Of a DNA stretch of 64,000 nucleotides, positions 7,751 through 19,680 are shown piece by piece. The stretch comes from DAHUYF01 sp035945115 (GTDB lineage: Bacteria > Pseudomonadota > Alphaproteobacteria > ATCC43930 > CGMCC-115725). Every line of letters starts with the position of its first letter. Position 1 is the first letter of the stretch. Position numbers and translations under genes: made by a program. The DNA lies in contig DASZAN010000027.1 of the NCBI GenBank assembly GCA_035945115.1, positions 1 to 64,000 on the forward strand. Direction: 5' to 3'. The notes under the pieces are model-generated. The model had not been told where the DNA came from and searched no databases. It was given only the letters and a program-made list of their open reading frames with translations.

Positions 7751-9010
7751 TCACGCCACCACCCCCGCGTCGCGGAGCCGGGCAATCTCCGCCTCGCCGT
7801 AACCGGTCTGGCGCAGCACCTCGGCACTGTGTTCGCCGATCGCCGGTGGGCGTCGCGGCCGCACCTTGGGCGCGCCGGCAATGGCAAAGGGGCTATTGAT
7901 CGTCAGCATCTCCTCGTCCTCGAAGGGGACGAGCACTTCGGCATCGCGCATCTGCTGGTCATAGGGAATGTCGTTCAGCGTAGCGACGACGCCAAAGGTC
8001 AAGCCGCCGCCATCGAGAATGCGCCGCCATTCCGCGAGATCCTTGGCGGCGAAGGCCGCGTCGAGAATGACGATGAGCGCGGCCGAGCGTGCGTGCCGGT
8101 CGGCCGTGGTCTTGAAATCCGCGTGGGCCAGCAGATCCTCGCGCCCGATCGCGCGCACGAAGACCGGCCATTGCCTCTCTTCGTTGAGCAATGAGAGGAT
8201 GATCCATCGGCCATCGCGGCAGAGATAGTGGTTGATCAGCGCGTTGGGGGCGGCGTGGCGCGGCGGCCGTGCGGTGAAGCTCGCGCCGCAGAGTCTCGCC
8301 TGCACCAGAAAGCCGTTGGACCAGACGCCGTTCGCCAGCAGCGAGGAGGTAACCCAAGCGCCTTCGCCGGTGCGCTCGCGGCGGTAGAGCGCGGTGACGA
8401 TGGCGCCGAAGAAGGCCATCGCCGAGGGATGATCGCCCATGCCCGCGACCGAGCGCGCCGGCGGCGCGCTGGCCTCGGGCCGCACCGCGTCCATGAGGCC
8501 CGAGCGCGCCCACCACGCGTTGCTGTCGAAGCCCGGCTTGTTCGCTTCCTCGCCGGTCTCGCCATAGCCGCTGAAGGAAGCGTAGACGAGGCGGCGATTG
8601 AGCGGCGCCAGATCCTCATAGCGGATGCCGAGCCGGGCTCGGACCAGCGGCGGAAAATTGGTGATGAAGACGTCGGCGCGGGCGGCAAGGCGGCGCAGCA
8701 CTGCTTGCCCTTCGGACTTCGCCAAGTCGAGCGCCAAGCTCCGCTTGTTGCGTCCCTCGAGCATCCAGCTGTAGTCGTGTGGCGATTGCGGGTTTCCCGG
8801 TCGCTTGGCGGCGCCGCGCCAGGGATCACCAGTGCCGGGCGGCTCGATCTTAATGACGTCGGCGCCGAAATCGGACAGCACGGTCGCTGCTGCCGGTGCG
8901 GCGATGAAGCTCGCGCAGTCGATCACCTTGAGCCCGTGGAAAATACCCTCGGCCATGGCATCGCGTGGATAGCGCGGCGTGCTGACGTCGCCCTCGGGTG
9001 GTAGTGGCAC
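7751..9010 (-). CDS. family III CoA-transferase (CaiB/BaiF type)
   Basis: 419 residues from the GTG at 9010, chosen because GGAGG lies nine bases upstream and because longer frames would run back into acnA; a later ATG at 8956 is the alternative. The start of the fold, GLKVIDCASFIAAPAAATVL and DFGADVIKIEPPGTGDPWRG, is diagnostic of CaiB/BaiF enzymes, which swap CoA between carboxylates (formyl-CoA:oxalate transferase, racemase-like relatives). GMGDHPSAM lies mid-protein. The acids used cannot be told. It follows acnA by 29 bases on the same strand and is bracketed by a degenerate acnA tail, so its arrival here may be a recombination event. Confidence 0.88.
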   Translation of the reverse strand: MPLPPEGDVSTPRYPRDAMAEGIFHGLKVIDCASFIAAPAAATVLSDFGADVIKIEPPGTGDPWRGAAKRPGNPQSPHDYSWMLEGRNKRSLALDLAKSEGQAVLRRLAARADVFITNFPPLVRARLGIRYEDLAPLNRRLVYASFSGYGETGEEANKPGFDSNAWWARSGLMDAVRPEASAPPARSVAGMGDHPSAMAFFGAIVTALYRRERTGEGAWVTSSLLANGVWSNGFLVQARLCGASFTARPPRHAAPNALINHYLCRDGRWIILSLLNEERQWPVFVRAIGREDLLAHADFKTTADRHARSAALIVILDAAFAAKDLAEWRRILDGGGLTFGVVATLNDIPYDQQMRDAEVLVPFEDEEMLTINSPFAIAGAPKVRPRRPPAIGEHSAEVLRQTGYGEAEIARLRDAGVVA

Positions 9011-9039
9011 GGTTATTTCCCTCCCCGCGACACCGACGC

Positions 9040-11742
<2,703 letters not shown>

Positions 11743-11856
11743 GGGTGGCGGTCTCCTTGGGTGAGGTAAGCGAGCGGCTCGGGCGTGCTGCTACCGCGAA
11801 ATCTCGGCGAGATCAAGTTGGGCGGATCGCTGCGCGAGCGGCCGTGTGTGCAGCAG

Positions 11857-12138
11857 CTACTTCTTCGGTGCGCTCCGCGCCATGATGTCGTTGTAGAGCG
11901 CATCGAGCTCGGCCTGTCGACGCTTCTGCGCTTGCTCGTCGTCGCCGCGCTCCTCCTCGCGCCGCGCTACGTCGCCCGCGCGTGGCTGATGATGCAGCAT
12001 GGCGTCGAGCGGCAGGCGCGACGTTCCGGGCGCGGGGAGCGGCGGATTTCCGCCGAGGCTCCGCGGCGCGTCGGCCGCTTGCGCCGCGAGCGGCCGGAGC
12101 AAAGCGAGGACGAGAGCGAACGAGGCAAAGTGGCGCAT
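11857..12138 (-). CDS. small secreted protein of unknown function
   Basis: 93 residues. A signal peptide is clear (MRHFASFALVLALLRPLAAQ, cleavage after AQA at about 21). The mature part is polar: a Pro/Gly-rich stretch and then a charged, probably helical segment REEERGDDEQAQKRRQAELD. The start is secured by AAGGAGGTG seven bases upstream. I do not recognise a family. It lies 114 bases upstream of acnA on the same strand and is divergent from the acyl-CoA ligase gene. Confidence 0.6.
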   Translation of the reverse strand: MRHFASFALVLALLRPLAAQAADAPRSLGGNPPLPAPGTSRLPLDAMLHHQPRAGDVARREEERGDDEQAQKRRQAELDALYNDIMARSAPKK

Positions 12139-12300
12139 CGAACACCTCCTTCGCGATAGATCGGGCGAGGTGGCGTGATATTCGCGGGATGCCCCGGATT
12201 TTCCCGTCGGCTCCCTTGGTAAAATTTAGTCCCTGCCAGCCCCTAGCGCCAGAATAAGCCGCACGACGCAATCAACAGTTGGTGTACGCCAACCAGCCGC

Positions 12301-12329
12301 TTGACCCACGGCGCGGGGATGCCTTAGCT
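12301..12329 (+). promoter_or_regulatory. weak candidate promoter of the ligase-liv operon
   Basis: CTTGACC with TTGACC at 12301-12306 and TTAGCT at 12324-12329, separated by 17 bases, sit about 95 bases upstream of the ligase start in the divergent gap 12139-12422. The -35 is good, the -10 poor. Inference only; nothing else recognisable lies in the gap. Confidence 0.25.
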
Positions 12330-12422
12330 AGGTGGCGGCGGATCAAGCCTGAGAAAAGGGCGCGCCGCCGCGGCTTTTGGGGCCGGCAGCAGGGTGCCGG
12401 CCCGGTCTGGGGAGCGAGATCG

Positions 12423-14414
12423 ATGGCGCTGGCGGAAACCGAGCAGCCGAAGGCGCGTGCGCGCGCCGATGCCGATCTCGACACCTTTCCGAAGCTCCTC
12501 CTCGACCATACGCGCCGCCGCGGCAGCCGGCCGGCCATGCGCGAGAAGGACCTCGGCATCTGGCAGAGCTGGAGCTGGGCCGAGGCGGCACGCGAGATCC
12601 AGGACTTTGCCCATGGCCTTGCCGCGCTCGGATTCCGCCGCGGCGACAAGCTCGGCATCATCGGCGACAACCGGCCGCGCCTTTATTGGTCGATTACCGC
12701 GGCGCAATGCTTGGGCGGCGTGCCGGTGCCAGTCTACCAGGACGCGGTCGCTGCCGAAATGGAATTCGTGCTCGATCACGCCGAAGTGCGCTTCGTCCTC
12801 GCCGAGGACCAGGAGCAGGTCGACAAGCTCCTGGCGGTGCGCGAGCGGCTGCCCAAGCTCGAGGCGATCATCTACGACGACCCGCGTGGCATGCGGCACT
12901 ACGCTTTCGCCTTTCTCCACGACTACGCCGTGGTGCGCGAGAAGGGGCGCCAGTTTGCGCAGACGCATCCGGACTTCCTCGCCGCCGCGATCGCGCAGGG
13001 GAAGGGCGATGACCTCGCCGTCATCCTTTACACGTCCGGGACGACAGGTCAGCCCAAGGGCGTGATGCTTACCTTCGACAACGTCATTCAGCCCGCGCGC
13101 GCCGCAGCAGAGCGCGAGGGCTTGCGCGAGACGGACGAGGTGCTGGCGTACCTGCCGATCGCTTGGGCGGGCGACCACATCTTCTCCTTCGCGCAATCCT
13201 ACTGCACCGGCTTTTGCGTGAGCTGTCCCGAGTCCGGCGCCACGGTGCTCACCGATTTGCGCGAGCTCGGCCCCACCTACTTCTTCGCGCCGCCCCGCAT
13301 CTACGAGAGCATCCTCACGCAAGTGATGATCCGCATGGAGGATGCCGGTTGGGTGAAGCGCCGCCTCTTCCGTTTTTTCATGGATCATGCGCGGCGCGTG
13401 GGCGGCAAGATTCTCGACAAGGCGCCGGTCTCACTGTTGGACCGCGCGCTCTATTGGCTCGGCGGCGCGCTCGTCTACGCGCCGCTCAAGAACACGCTGG
13501 GCTTCAGCCGCATCCGCATCGCCTATACCGCGGGCGAGGCGATCGGACCCGATCTCTTCATCTTCTATCGCTCGCTCGGCATCAATATCAAGCAGCTCTA
13601 CGCCATGACCGAGGCGTCGATCCTGTGCATTCAGCCGGACGGCCAGGTGATGCCCGACACAGTCGGCACGCCCATCGCCGGCGTCGACATCAAGATCGCC
13701 GATAATGGCGAGGTGCTCTACCAGGGCGGCGGCGTCTTCGCCGGCTACTACAAGAACCCGCAAGCGACAACCGAGACCAAGCGTCCCGACGGCTGGGTCC
13801 ATTCCGGAGACGCCGGCTTCTTCGGCGAGGACGGCCATCTCCGCATCATCGATCGCGCCAAGGACGTGGGGAAGCTCGAGGATGGCACGCTCTTCGCCCC
13901 GAAGTTCCTAGAGAACAAGCTCAAATTCTTCCCGTACGTCAAGGAAGCGGTCGCCTTCGGTGCCGGCCGCCCCTTCGCCGCCGCCTTCATCAACATCGAT
14001 CCCGAAGCGGTCGGCAATTGGGCCGAGCGCAATGGCATCACCTATGGCGGCTATCAGGAGCTGGCGAGCCTCGATAGCGTCTACGATCTTGTTCGGGGCT
14101 GCATCGAGCAGGTGAACCGCGATCTCGCGTCCGAGCCGCATCTCGCCGGCTCGCAAATCCGCCGCTTCCTCATCCTCCACAAGGAGCTCGACGCCGACGA
14201 TGGCGAGCTGACGCGGACACGCAAGGTGCGCCGGCGCATCATCGGCGAGCGCTTCAATGCGCTGGTCGACGCGCTCTATAGCAGCGCTGAGACTGCGCGC
14301 ATCGCAAGCGAGGTCACCTTCGAGGACGGTCGCAAGGGCGTGCTCAAGGCCGAGCTAAAGATACGCGGCGCCCAAGCAGCAGCCCCGGTTGCACCGCTGC
14401 GCAAGGCGAGCTGA
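12423..14414 (+). CDS. AMP-dependent acyl-CoA synthetase/ligase (FadD15-like)
   Basis: 663 residues from the ATG at 12423; the open frame extends 48 codons further up but that part is Arg-rich without homology, and the ligase fold begins after TEQPKARARADADLDTFPKL. The P-loop LYTSGTTGQPKGVMLTFDNV, YAMTEAS and the STGD-equivalent HSGDAGFFGEDGHLRIIDRAKD mark the ANL adenylate-forming family, long form. It would activate a carboxylic acid, probably medium or long chain, to its CoA ester in the cytoplasm. It opens the livGHM gene run (next start six bases downstream), so it probably acts on the transported substrate. The 30-residue longer tail PVAPLRKAS is unusual but not diagnostic. Confidence 0.9.
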   Translation: MALAETEQPKARARADADLDTFPKLLLDHTRRRGSRPAMREKDLGIWQSWSWAEAAREIQDFAHGLAALGFRRGDKLGIIGDNRPRLYWSITAAQCLGGVPVPVYQDAVAAEMEFVLDHAEVRFVLAEDQEQVDKLLAVRERLPKLEAIIYDDPRGMRHYAFAFLHDYAVVREKGRQFAQTHPDFLAAAIAQGKGDDLAVILYTSGTTGQPKGVMLTFDNVIQPARAAAEREGLRETDEVLAYLPIAWAGDHIFSFAQSYCTGFCVSCPESGATVLTDLRELGPTYFFAPPRIYESILTQVMIRMEDAGWVKRRLFRFFMDHARRVGGKILDKAPVSLLDRALYWLGGALVYAPLKNTLGFSRIRIAYTAGEAIGPDLFIFYRSLGINIKQLYAMTEASILCIQPDGQVMPDTVGTPIAGVDIKIADNGEVLYQGGGVFAGYYKNPQATTETKRPDGWVHSGDAGFFGEDGHLRIIDRAKDVGKLEDGTLFAPKFLENKLKFFPYVKEAVAFGAGRPFAAAFINIDPEAVGNWAERNGITYGGYQELASLDSVYDLVRGCIEQVNRDLASEPHLAGSQIRRFLILHKELDADDGELTRTRKVRRRIIGERFNALVDALYSSAETARIASEVTFEDGRKGVLKAELKIRGAQAAAPVAPLRKAS

Positions 14415-14419
14415 GCAGC

Positions 14420-15214
14420 ATGGCGTCCACCAAGCGGGTCGGCGAGCCGATCCTCAAGGCCGAGCACATCGTCCTCTCCTTCGGCGGCGTGCGCGCACTC
14501 CGCGATGTGAGCTTCGAGATCAAGGAGCACGAGATCCTCGCCATCATCGGCCCGAACGGCGCCGGCAAGACCTCGATGCTCAACGTCATCAACGGCTTCT
14601 ACCATCCCCAGGAAGGTGCCATCAGCTTCAAAGGCAAGACGCGCCGGCGCATGCGTCCCTATCAGGCGGCGGAGACCGGCATCGCTCGCACCTTTCAGAA
14701 CGTGGCGCTCTTTCGCGGCATGACAACGCTCGACAACATCATGACCGGGCGGCTCCTCCGCATGCGCAGCAACTTCCTCTGGCAGGCGCTCCATTGGGGC
14801 CCGGCGCTCACGGAGGAGCTCGAGCATCGGCGCTTCGTCGAGGACATCATCGACTTCCTCGAGATCCAGGCGATCCGGAAGATTCCCGTTGGCCAGCTTC
14901 CCTATGGCTTGCAGAAGCGCGTCGAGCTCGGCCGCGCGCTTGCCATGGAACCCGACCTTCTGCTTCTCGATGAGCCGATGGCCGGGATGAATGTCGAGGA
15001 GAAGGAGGACATGTCGCGCTTCATTCTCGACGTCAACGACGAGTTTGGCACCACCATCGCCCTCATCGAGCACGATATGGGCGTGGTGATGGACATTTCC
15101 GACCGCGTCATCGTCCTCGACTACGGGCGCAAGATCGCCGACGGTGCGCCCGACGACGTGCGCGCCGACCAAGGCGTGATCGATGCTTATCTGGGCGTGC
15201 CGCATGAGGCATAG
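14420..15214 (+). CDS. livG: branched-chain amino acid-type ABC transporter ATPase LivG
   Basis: 264 residues with Walker A GPNGAGKT at 44-51, the Q-loop ARTFQNVALF, signature LPYGLQKRVELGRALA, Walker B LLLLDEPMAG and switch EHDM. The insert between Q-loop and signature and the final DVRADQGVIDAYLG are typical of LivG. It energises the LivH-LivM permease from the cytoplasmic face with LivF (28056). Known Liv systems carry branched-chain amino acids but also amides and aromatic acids; the ligase neighbours favour a carboxylic acid here. Starts six bases after the ligase stop. Confidence 0.95.
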   Translation: MASTKRVGEPILKAEHIVLSFGGVRALRDVSFEIKEHEILAIIGPNGAGKTSMLNVINGFYHPQEGAISFKGKTRRRMRPYQAAETGIARTFQNVALFRGMTTLDNIMTGRLLRMRSNFLWQALHWGPALTEELEHRRFVEDIIDFLEIQAIRKIPVGQLPYGLQKRVELGRALAMEPDLLLLDEPMAGMNVEEKEDMSRFILDVNDEFGTTIALIEHDMGVVMDISDRVIVLDYGRKIADGAPDDVRADQGVIDAYLGVPHEA

Positions 15215-15235
15215 CATGTCTCTGCCGCTGATCTT

Positions 15236-15370
15236 CCCTCCCTCTCCGCCCCTGGGGGCGGAGAGGGTTGGGGTGAGGTGGGGGACACACCGGCGCCAAC
15301 CCACCTCACCGTCCCGCGCCTTCGGCGCGGGCCCCTCCCTCTCCCCCCTGAAGGGCGGAGAGGGGCAACA
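15236..15370. repeat. GC-rich palindromic repeat cluster between livG and livH
   Basis: Three hairpins in tandem: CCTCTCCGCCCC/GGGGCGGAGAGG (15241-15252 with 15255-15266), CCCGCGCC/GGCGCGGG (15313-15331) and a CCTCTCC...GGAGAGG pair near 15337-15364, with the accompanying TTGGGGTGAGG. The same motif family recurs at 28006-28048, 49123-49230 and 60556-60600. It lies inside what should be one transcript, so it may act on mRNA stability. Confidence 0.75.
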
Positions 15371-15391
15371 CGTTCGCATCGAGGCGTAGCG

Positions 15392-16327
15392 ATGGACTTC
15401 CTCTACGCCATCGCCGTGGCACCCTTTTCCAGCATGTGGGAGAACCCGTCCTTCCTGCTCGAGGTGATCATCGGCGGGCTTTTGACGGGCGTCATGTATT
15501 CGCTCGTCGCCTTGGGCTTCGTCCTCATCTACAAGGCCTCGGGCGTGTTCAATTTTGCGCAGGGCACCATGGTGCTCTTTGCCGCGCTCACCTTCGTGGG
15601 TCTCCTCGAGCGCGGCGTGCCGCTTTGGGCGTCCTTCCTCATCGCCACCGTGGTGATGACGGCGATGGCCTTCGCCATCGAGCGCGTGGTGCTGCGCCCG
15701 CTCGTTAATCAAGAGCAGATCATCCTCTTCATGGCGACGATCGGTCTGACCTTCTTCCTCGACGGCTTCGGCCAGCTCGTCTGGGGCGGCGACGTCCATC
15801 CGCTCGACATCGGCATTCCCAAGGAACCGCTCATCATCGGTGGCGTGCTCATCAACGCCTTCGACCTCGTCGCCGCCATCGTCTGCGGCTCGCTGGTGGC
15901 CGTCCTCGCGCTCTTCTTCCAGAAGACGGCGGTCGGCCGCGCGCTTCGCGCCGTCGCCGATGATCACCAGGCGGCGCTCTCGGTCGGCATTCCCTTGAAG
16001 ACGATCTGGGTCATCGTCTGGGCGGTAGCGGGGGTGGTGGGTCTCGTCGCCGGGATCATGTGGGGGAGCAGTCTGGGTGTGCAGTTCTCGATCTCGCTGG
16101 TGGCGTTGAAGGCGCTGCCGGTGCTGATCTTGGGTGGCTTCACCTCGGTGCCGGGCGCGATCGTCGGCGGCCTCATCGTCGGCGCCGGCGAGAAGGTCGC
16201 GGAGGTATTCTGGGGGCCGGCGACGGGCGGCGCGATCGAGGATTGGTTCGCTTACGTGCTGGCGCTCGTCTTCCTCCTCTTCCGGCCGCAGGGCCTCTTC
16301 GGCGAACGCATCATCGAACGGGTCTGA
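15392..16327 (+). CDS. livH: Liv-type ABC transporter permease LivH
   Basis: 311 residues from the ATG at 15392 (GAGG seven bases upstream); the longer frame upstream is only translated repeat DNA. Eight or so hydrophobic helices, with LTGVMYSLVALGFVLIYKAS and GVFNFAQGTMV near the start and ALRAVADDHQAALSVGI as the cytoplasmic EAA-like loop, identify LivH. It forms the inner-membrane channel with LivM, which starts three bases after its stop. Confidence 0.95.
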   Translation: MDFLYAIAVAPFSSMWENPSFLLEVIIGGLLTGVMYSLVALGFVLIYKASGVFNFAQGTMVLFAALTFVGLLERGVPLWASFLIATVVMTAMAFAIERVVLRPLVNQEQIILFMATIGLTFFLDGFGQLVWGGDVHPLDIGIPKEPLIIGGVLINAFDLVAAIVCGSLVAVLALFFQKTAVGRALRAVADDHQAALSVGIPLKTIWVIVWAVAGVVGLVAGIMWGSSLGVQFSISLVALKALPVLILGGFTSVPGAIVGGLIVGAGEKVAEVFWGPATGGAIEDWFAYVLALVFLLFRPQGLFGERIIERV

Positions 16328-16330
16328 GGC

Positions 16331-17410
16331 ATGCTTTACCGCGAGGCCGGCCAATTCAAGACCAGCTACGCCGCCGACCAGGCGGTGTTCCCGATCCGGC
16401 AGGACCGCTTCTTCATCGCCGCGGCGCTCGCCATCGCCTACATCGTCATTCCCGCGGTGGCCAGCGAATACTGGCTGCTCACCATCATGATCCCGTTCCT
16501 GGTGTTCGCTCTGGCGGCGCTGGGATTGAACATCTTGACGGGCTATGCGGGGCAGGTCTCGCTGGGCACCGGCGGCTTCATGGCAGTGGGCGCCTTTGCC
16601 ACCTACAAGCTGGCGACGGCGTTTCCCGGCCTCAACATCGTCTTCATCTTCCTGCTCGCCGGCGTCATCACCGCGCTCGTCGGCATCCTCTTCGGCTTTC
16701 CCAGCCTCCGCATCAAAGGCTTCTATCTCGCGGTGGCGACGCTCGCCTCGCAGTTCTTCCTGATCTGGATGTTCAACAAGTTCCCGTGGTTCAACAATTA
16801 CAGCCCCTCCGGCGTGATCAGCGCACCGCCGCGCGCCGTCTTCGGCCGTTTCTTCGTCACCGGCGCCGAGGCGGATCCCGTCGACAAGTATCTCTTCGTC
16901 CTCACATTCGTCGCCGCCTTGGCGTTTTCGGCGAAGAACCTCGTGCGCGGCCGCGTCGGCCGCTCCTGGATGGCGATCCGCGATATGGACATTGCCGCAG
17001 AGATCATCGGCATCCGCCCGCTTCGCACCAAGCTCTTGGCGTTCGCCGTAAGCTCGTTCTATTGCGGCATCGCCGGCGCCTTCTGGGCCTTCATCTATAC
17101 GGGCGGCGTCGAAGCGCTCGCCTTCGACATCGACCGCTCTTTCCAGATTCTCTTCATGATCATCATCGGCGGCCTCGGGAGCATCTTGGGCTCGTTCCTC
17201 GGCGCCGCCTTCATCGTGCTCTTGCCGATCTTCCTCGACAACGCGCCGCGCACGATCGGTCTCGATATTCACGTCAACACCGTCACCAATCTCCAATCGA
17301 TGACCTTCGGCGCGCTCATCATCATCTTCCTCGTGGTCGAGCCGCGCGGGCTTGCGCGCCTCTGGCAGATCGGCAAGGAGAAACTCCGCATGTGGCCGTT
17401 TCCGTATTGA
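16331..17410 (+). CDS. livM: Liv-type ABC transporter permease LivM
   Basis: 359 residues. Helices and the LivM signatures ALGLNILTGYAGQVSLG, GFPSLRIKGFYLAVATLA, the coupling loop RSWMAIRDMDIAAEIIGI and IIIGGLGSILGSFLGA are present. The N-terminal extension before the first helix is about 30 residues, as is common. Partner of LivH; the liv genes resume only at 26623 with the binding protein, so this half of the locus lacks its binding protein and LivF. Confidence 0.95.
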   Translation: MLYREAGQFKTSYAADQAVFPIRQDRFFIAAALAIAYIVIPAVASEYWLLTIMIPFLVFALAALGLNILTGYAGQVSLGTGGFMAVGAFATYKLATAFPGLNIVFIFLLAGVITALVGILFGFPSLRIKGFYLAVATLASQFFLIWMFNKFPWFNNYSPSGVISAPPRAVFGRFFVTGAEADPVDKYLFVLTFVAALAFSAKNLVRGRVGRSWMAIRDMDIAAEIIGIRPLRTKLLAFAVSSFYCGIAGAFWAFIYTGGVEALAFDIDRSFQILFMIIIGGLGSILGSFLGAAFIVLLPIFLDNAPRTIGLDIHVNTVTNLQSMTFGALIIIFLVVEPRGLARLWQIGKEKLRMWPFPY

Positions 17411-17419
17411 GGCGGGCGG

Positions 17420-17860
17420 ATGGCTGATTTCGGCCGATGGAAATACACGGCAGACCGAGACGCGACGATCGCTGCCTATGCGCAAGAGCCGCACGGGTTC
17501 ACGAAGAAATGCGGCTGTGCCACGTGCCGCAATTTCGATCTCGCTCGCGGGCGCATCTTTCCGCCCGCTTTCTTTTCCTTGCTCGATCGGCTGGGGATCG
17601 ATCCGGAGAAAGAGGCGGAGGCCTATCACAACGCGCAGCTCGCGCCAGGGCGCCATGATTACGGCGGCTGGTACCATTTCGTCGGCACGCTTGATGAGAC
17701 CGGCGACTTTCCGCCGGTCGATTTCGGCGACGGCTTCACTGTCTGGATGTCACGGGCGGGAGGGCCGAAGCTCGCGAGCCTCAAAGGCGCAAAGACCGTC
17801 CAGCTCGAATTTCACAGCGACGCCGTGCCGTGGCTCTTGGACGAGCCGGAACCTCGCTAA
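17420..17860 (+). CDS. conserved hypothetical protein with a Cys cluster
   Basis: 146 residues, no signal peptide. The striking feature is KKCGCATCRNF at about 29-39, a CxCxxC cluster that could bind a metal, followed by RGRIFPPAFFSLLDRLGIDP and DYGGWYHFVGTL. I do not assign a function. It starts nine bases after livM and is probably co-transcribed, but it is the last gene before the strand switch at 17866. Related unknowns occur in alphaproteobacteria as far as I can recall; this is not checked. Confidence 0.65.
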   Translation: MADFGRWKYTADRDATIAAYAQEPHGFTKKCGCATCRNFDLARGRIFPPAFFSLLDRLGIDPEKEAEAYHNAQLAPGRHDYGGWYHFVGTLDETGDFPPVDFGDGFTVWMSRAGGPKLASLKGAKTVQLEFHSDAVPWLLDEPEPR

Positions 17861-17865
17861 GGCGA

Positions 17866-19044
<1,179 letters not shown>

Positions 19045-19131
19045 GGATCAGCCCCTCCCGTTGTTGCCGCCAGTTTACGTCAAACCGGCGGCGCACGGAC
19101 CATGCGCGTTGGGGTAAAGGCGGACGATTAC

Positions 19132-19680
19132 CTATGCGCGCCGCCGCATGGGCTCGTCCACGAAAGCCGCCCCCTCATGCGCGAGGAGCCAGCGCTTGCG
19201 CGGGAGGCCGCCGCCATAGCCGGTGAGCGTGCCGTCGGCGCCGATGACGCGGTGGCAGGGGACGACGACGCTGATGGGATTGGCACCGTTCGCCAAACCA
19301 ACGGCACGGATCGCGGCGGGATGGCCGATCTTCTTCGCGAGCGCGCTGTAGCTCAAGGTTTCGCCCACGGGAATGCGCCGCAGCGCCGCCCAGACCTTCT
19401 GCTGAAAGGGAGTCCCTTCGGCGGCGACGGGAATGGCATCGACCGCGGCGAGGTCGCCGGCGAAATAAGCGGAGAGCGCTTTGCGTATGCGATCAGGCGC
19501 ACGGCCGGGCCGCATCTCCGCGCCGCGATAGTGGAGAGGCACCTCGCGGCGCACGCGATCGGCGAATTCCTGCCAGTCGAGCGCGCGCAGCACGCCCTCG
19601 CCATCGGTCAGCAGCAAGGCGGTGCCGATGGGCGTCTTGAGCTCGTCGAGGCGGAGTGACTCAGGCAAGCGCGCGGGCAT
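19132..19680 (-). CDS. ogt: methylated-DNA--protein-cysteine methyltransferase
   Basis: 182 residues. The active-site motif VVVPCHRVIG places the acceptor cysteine at 142; the preceding helix-turn-helix IPVGETLSYSALAKKIGHP and NGANPISV are standard for MGMT/Ogt. It removes O6-alkyl groups from guanine in a suicidal transfer. Its start overlaps the end of the Ada-AlkA gene by 20 bases on the same strand, so the two repair activities are translated together. Confidence 0.95.
   Translation of the reverse strand: MPARLPESLRLDELKTPIGTALLLTDGEGVLRALDWQEFADRVRREVPLHYRGAEMRPGRAPDRIRKALSAYFAGDLAAVDAIPVAAEGTPFQQKVWAALRRIPVGETLSYSALAKKIGHPAAIRAVGLANGANPISVVVPCHRVIGADGTLTGYGGGLPRKRWLLAHEGAAFVDEPMRRRA

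Noticed and set aside
7546..7887. 113-codon minus-strand frame near the acnA fragment
   Set aside because: It runs through the decayed acnA tail and the CoA-transferase end in a different frame; no domain.
12279..12422. Upstream extension of the ligase gene to 12279
   Set aside because: The extra 48 codons are Arg/Gly-rich without similarity to ligases, and the later ATG gives the usual N-terminus.
15236..15370. Possible CRISPR array or attenuator between livG and livH
   Set aside because: The units are palindromes of unequal length without constant spacers; they fit a dispersed intergenic repeat. No CRISPR array was seen anywhere in the window.
14276..17677. 1133-codon open frame on the minus strand across livG, livH and livM
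   Set aside because: It is antisense to three clear transporter genes, rich in His, Arg, Asp and Glu with no domain; long antisense frames are expected in high-GC DNA.
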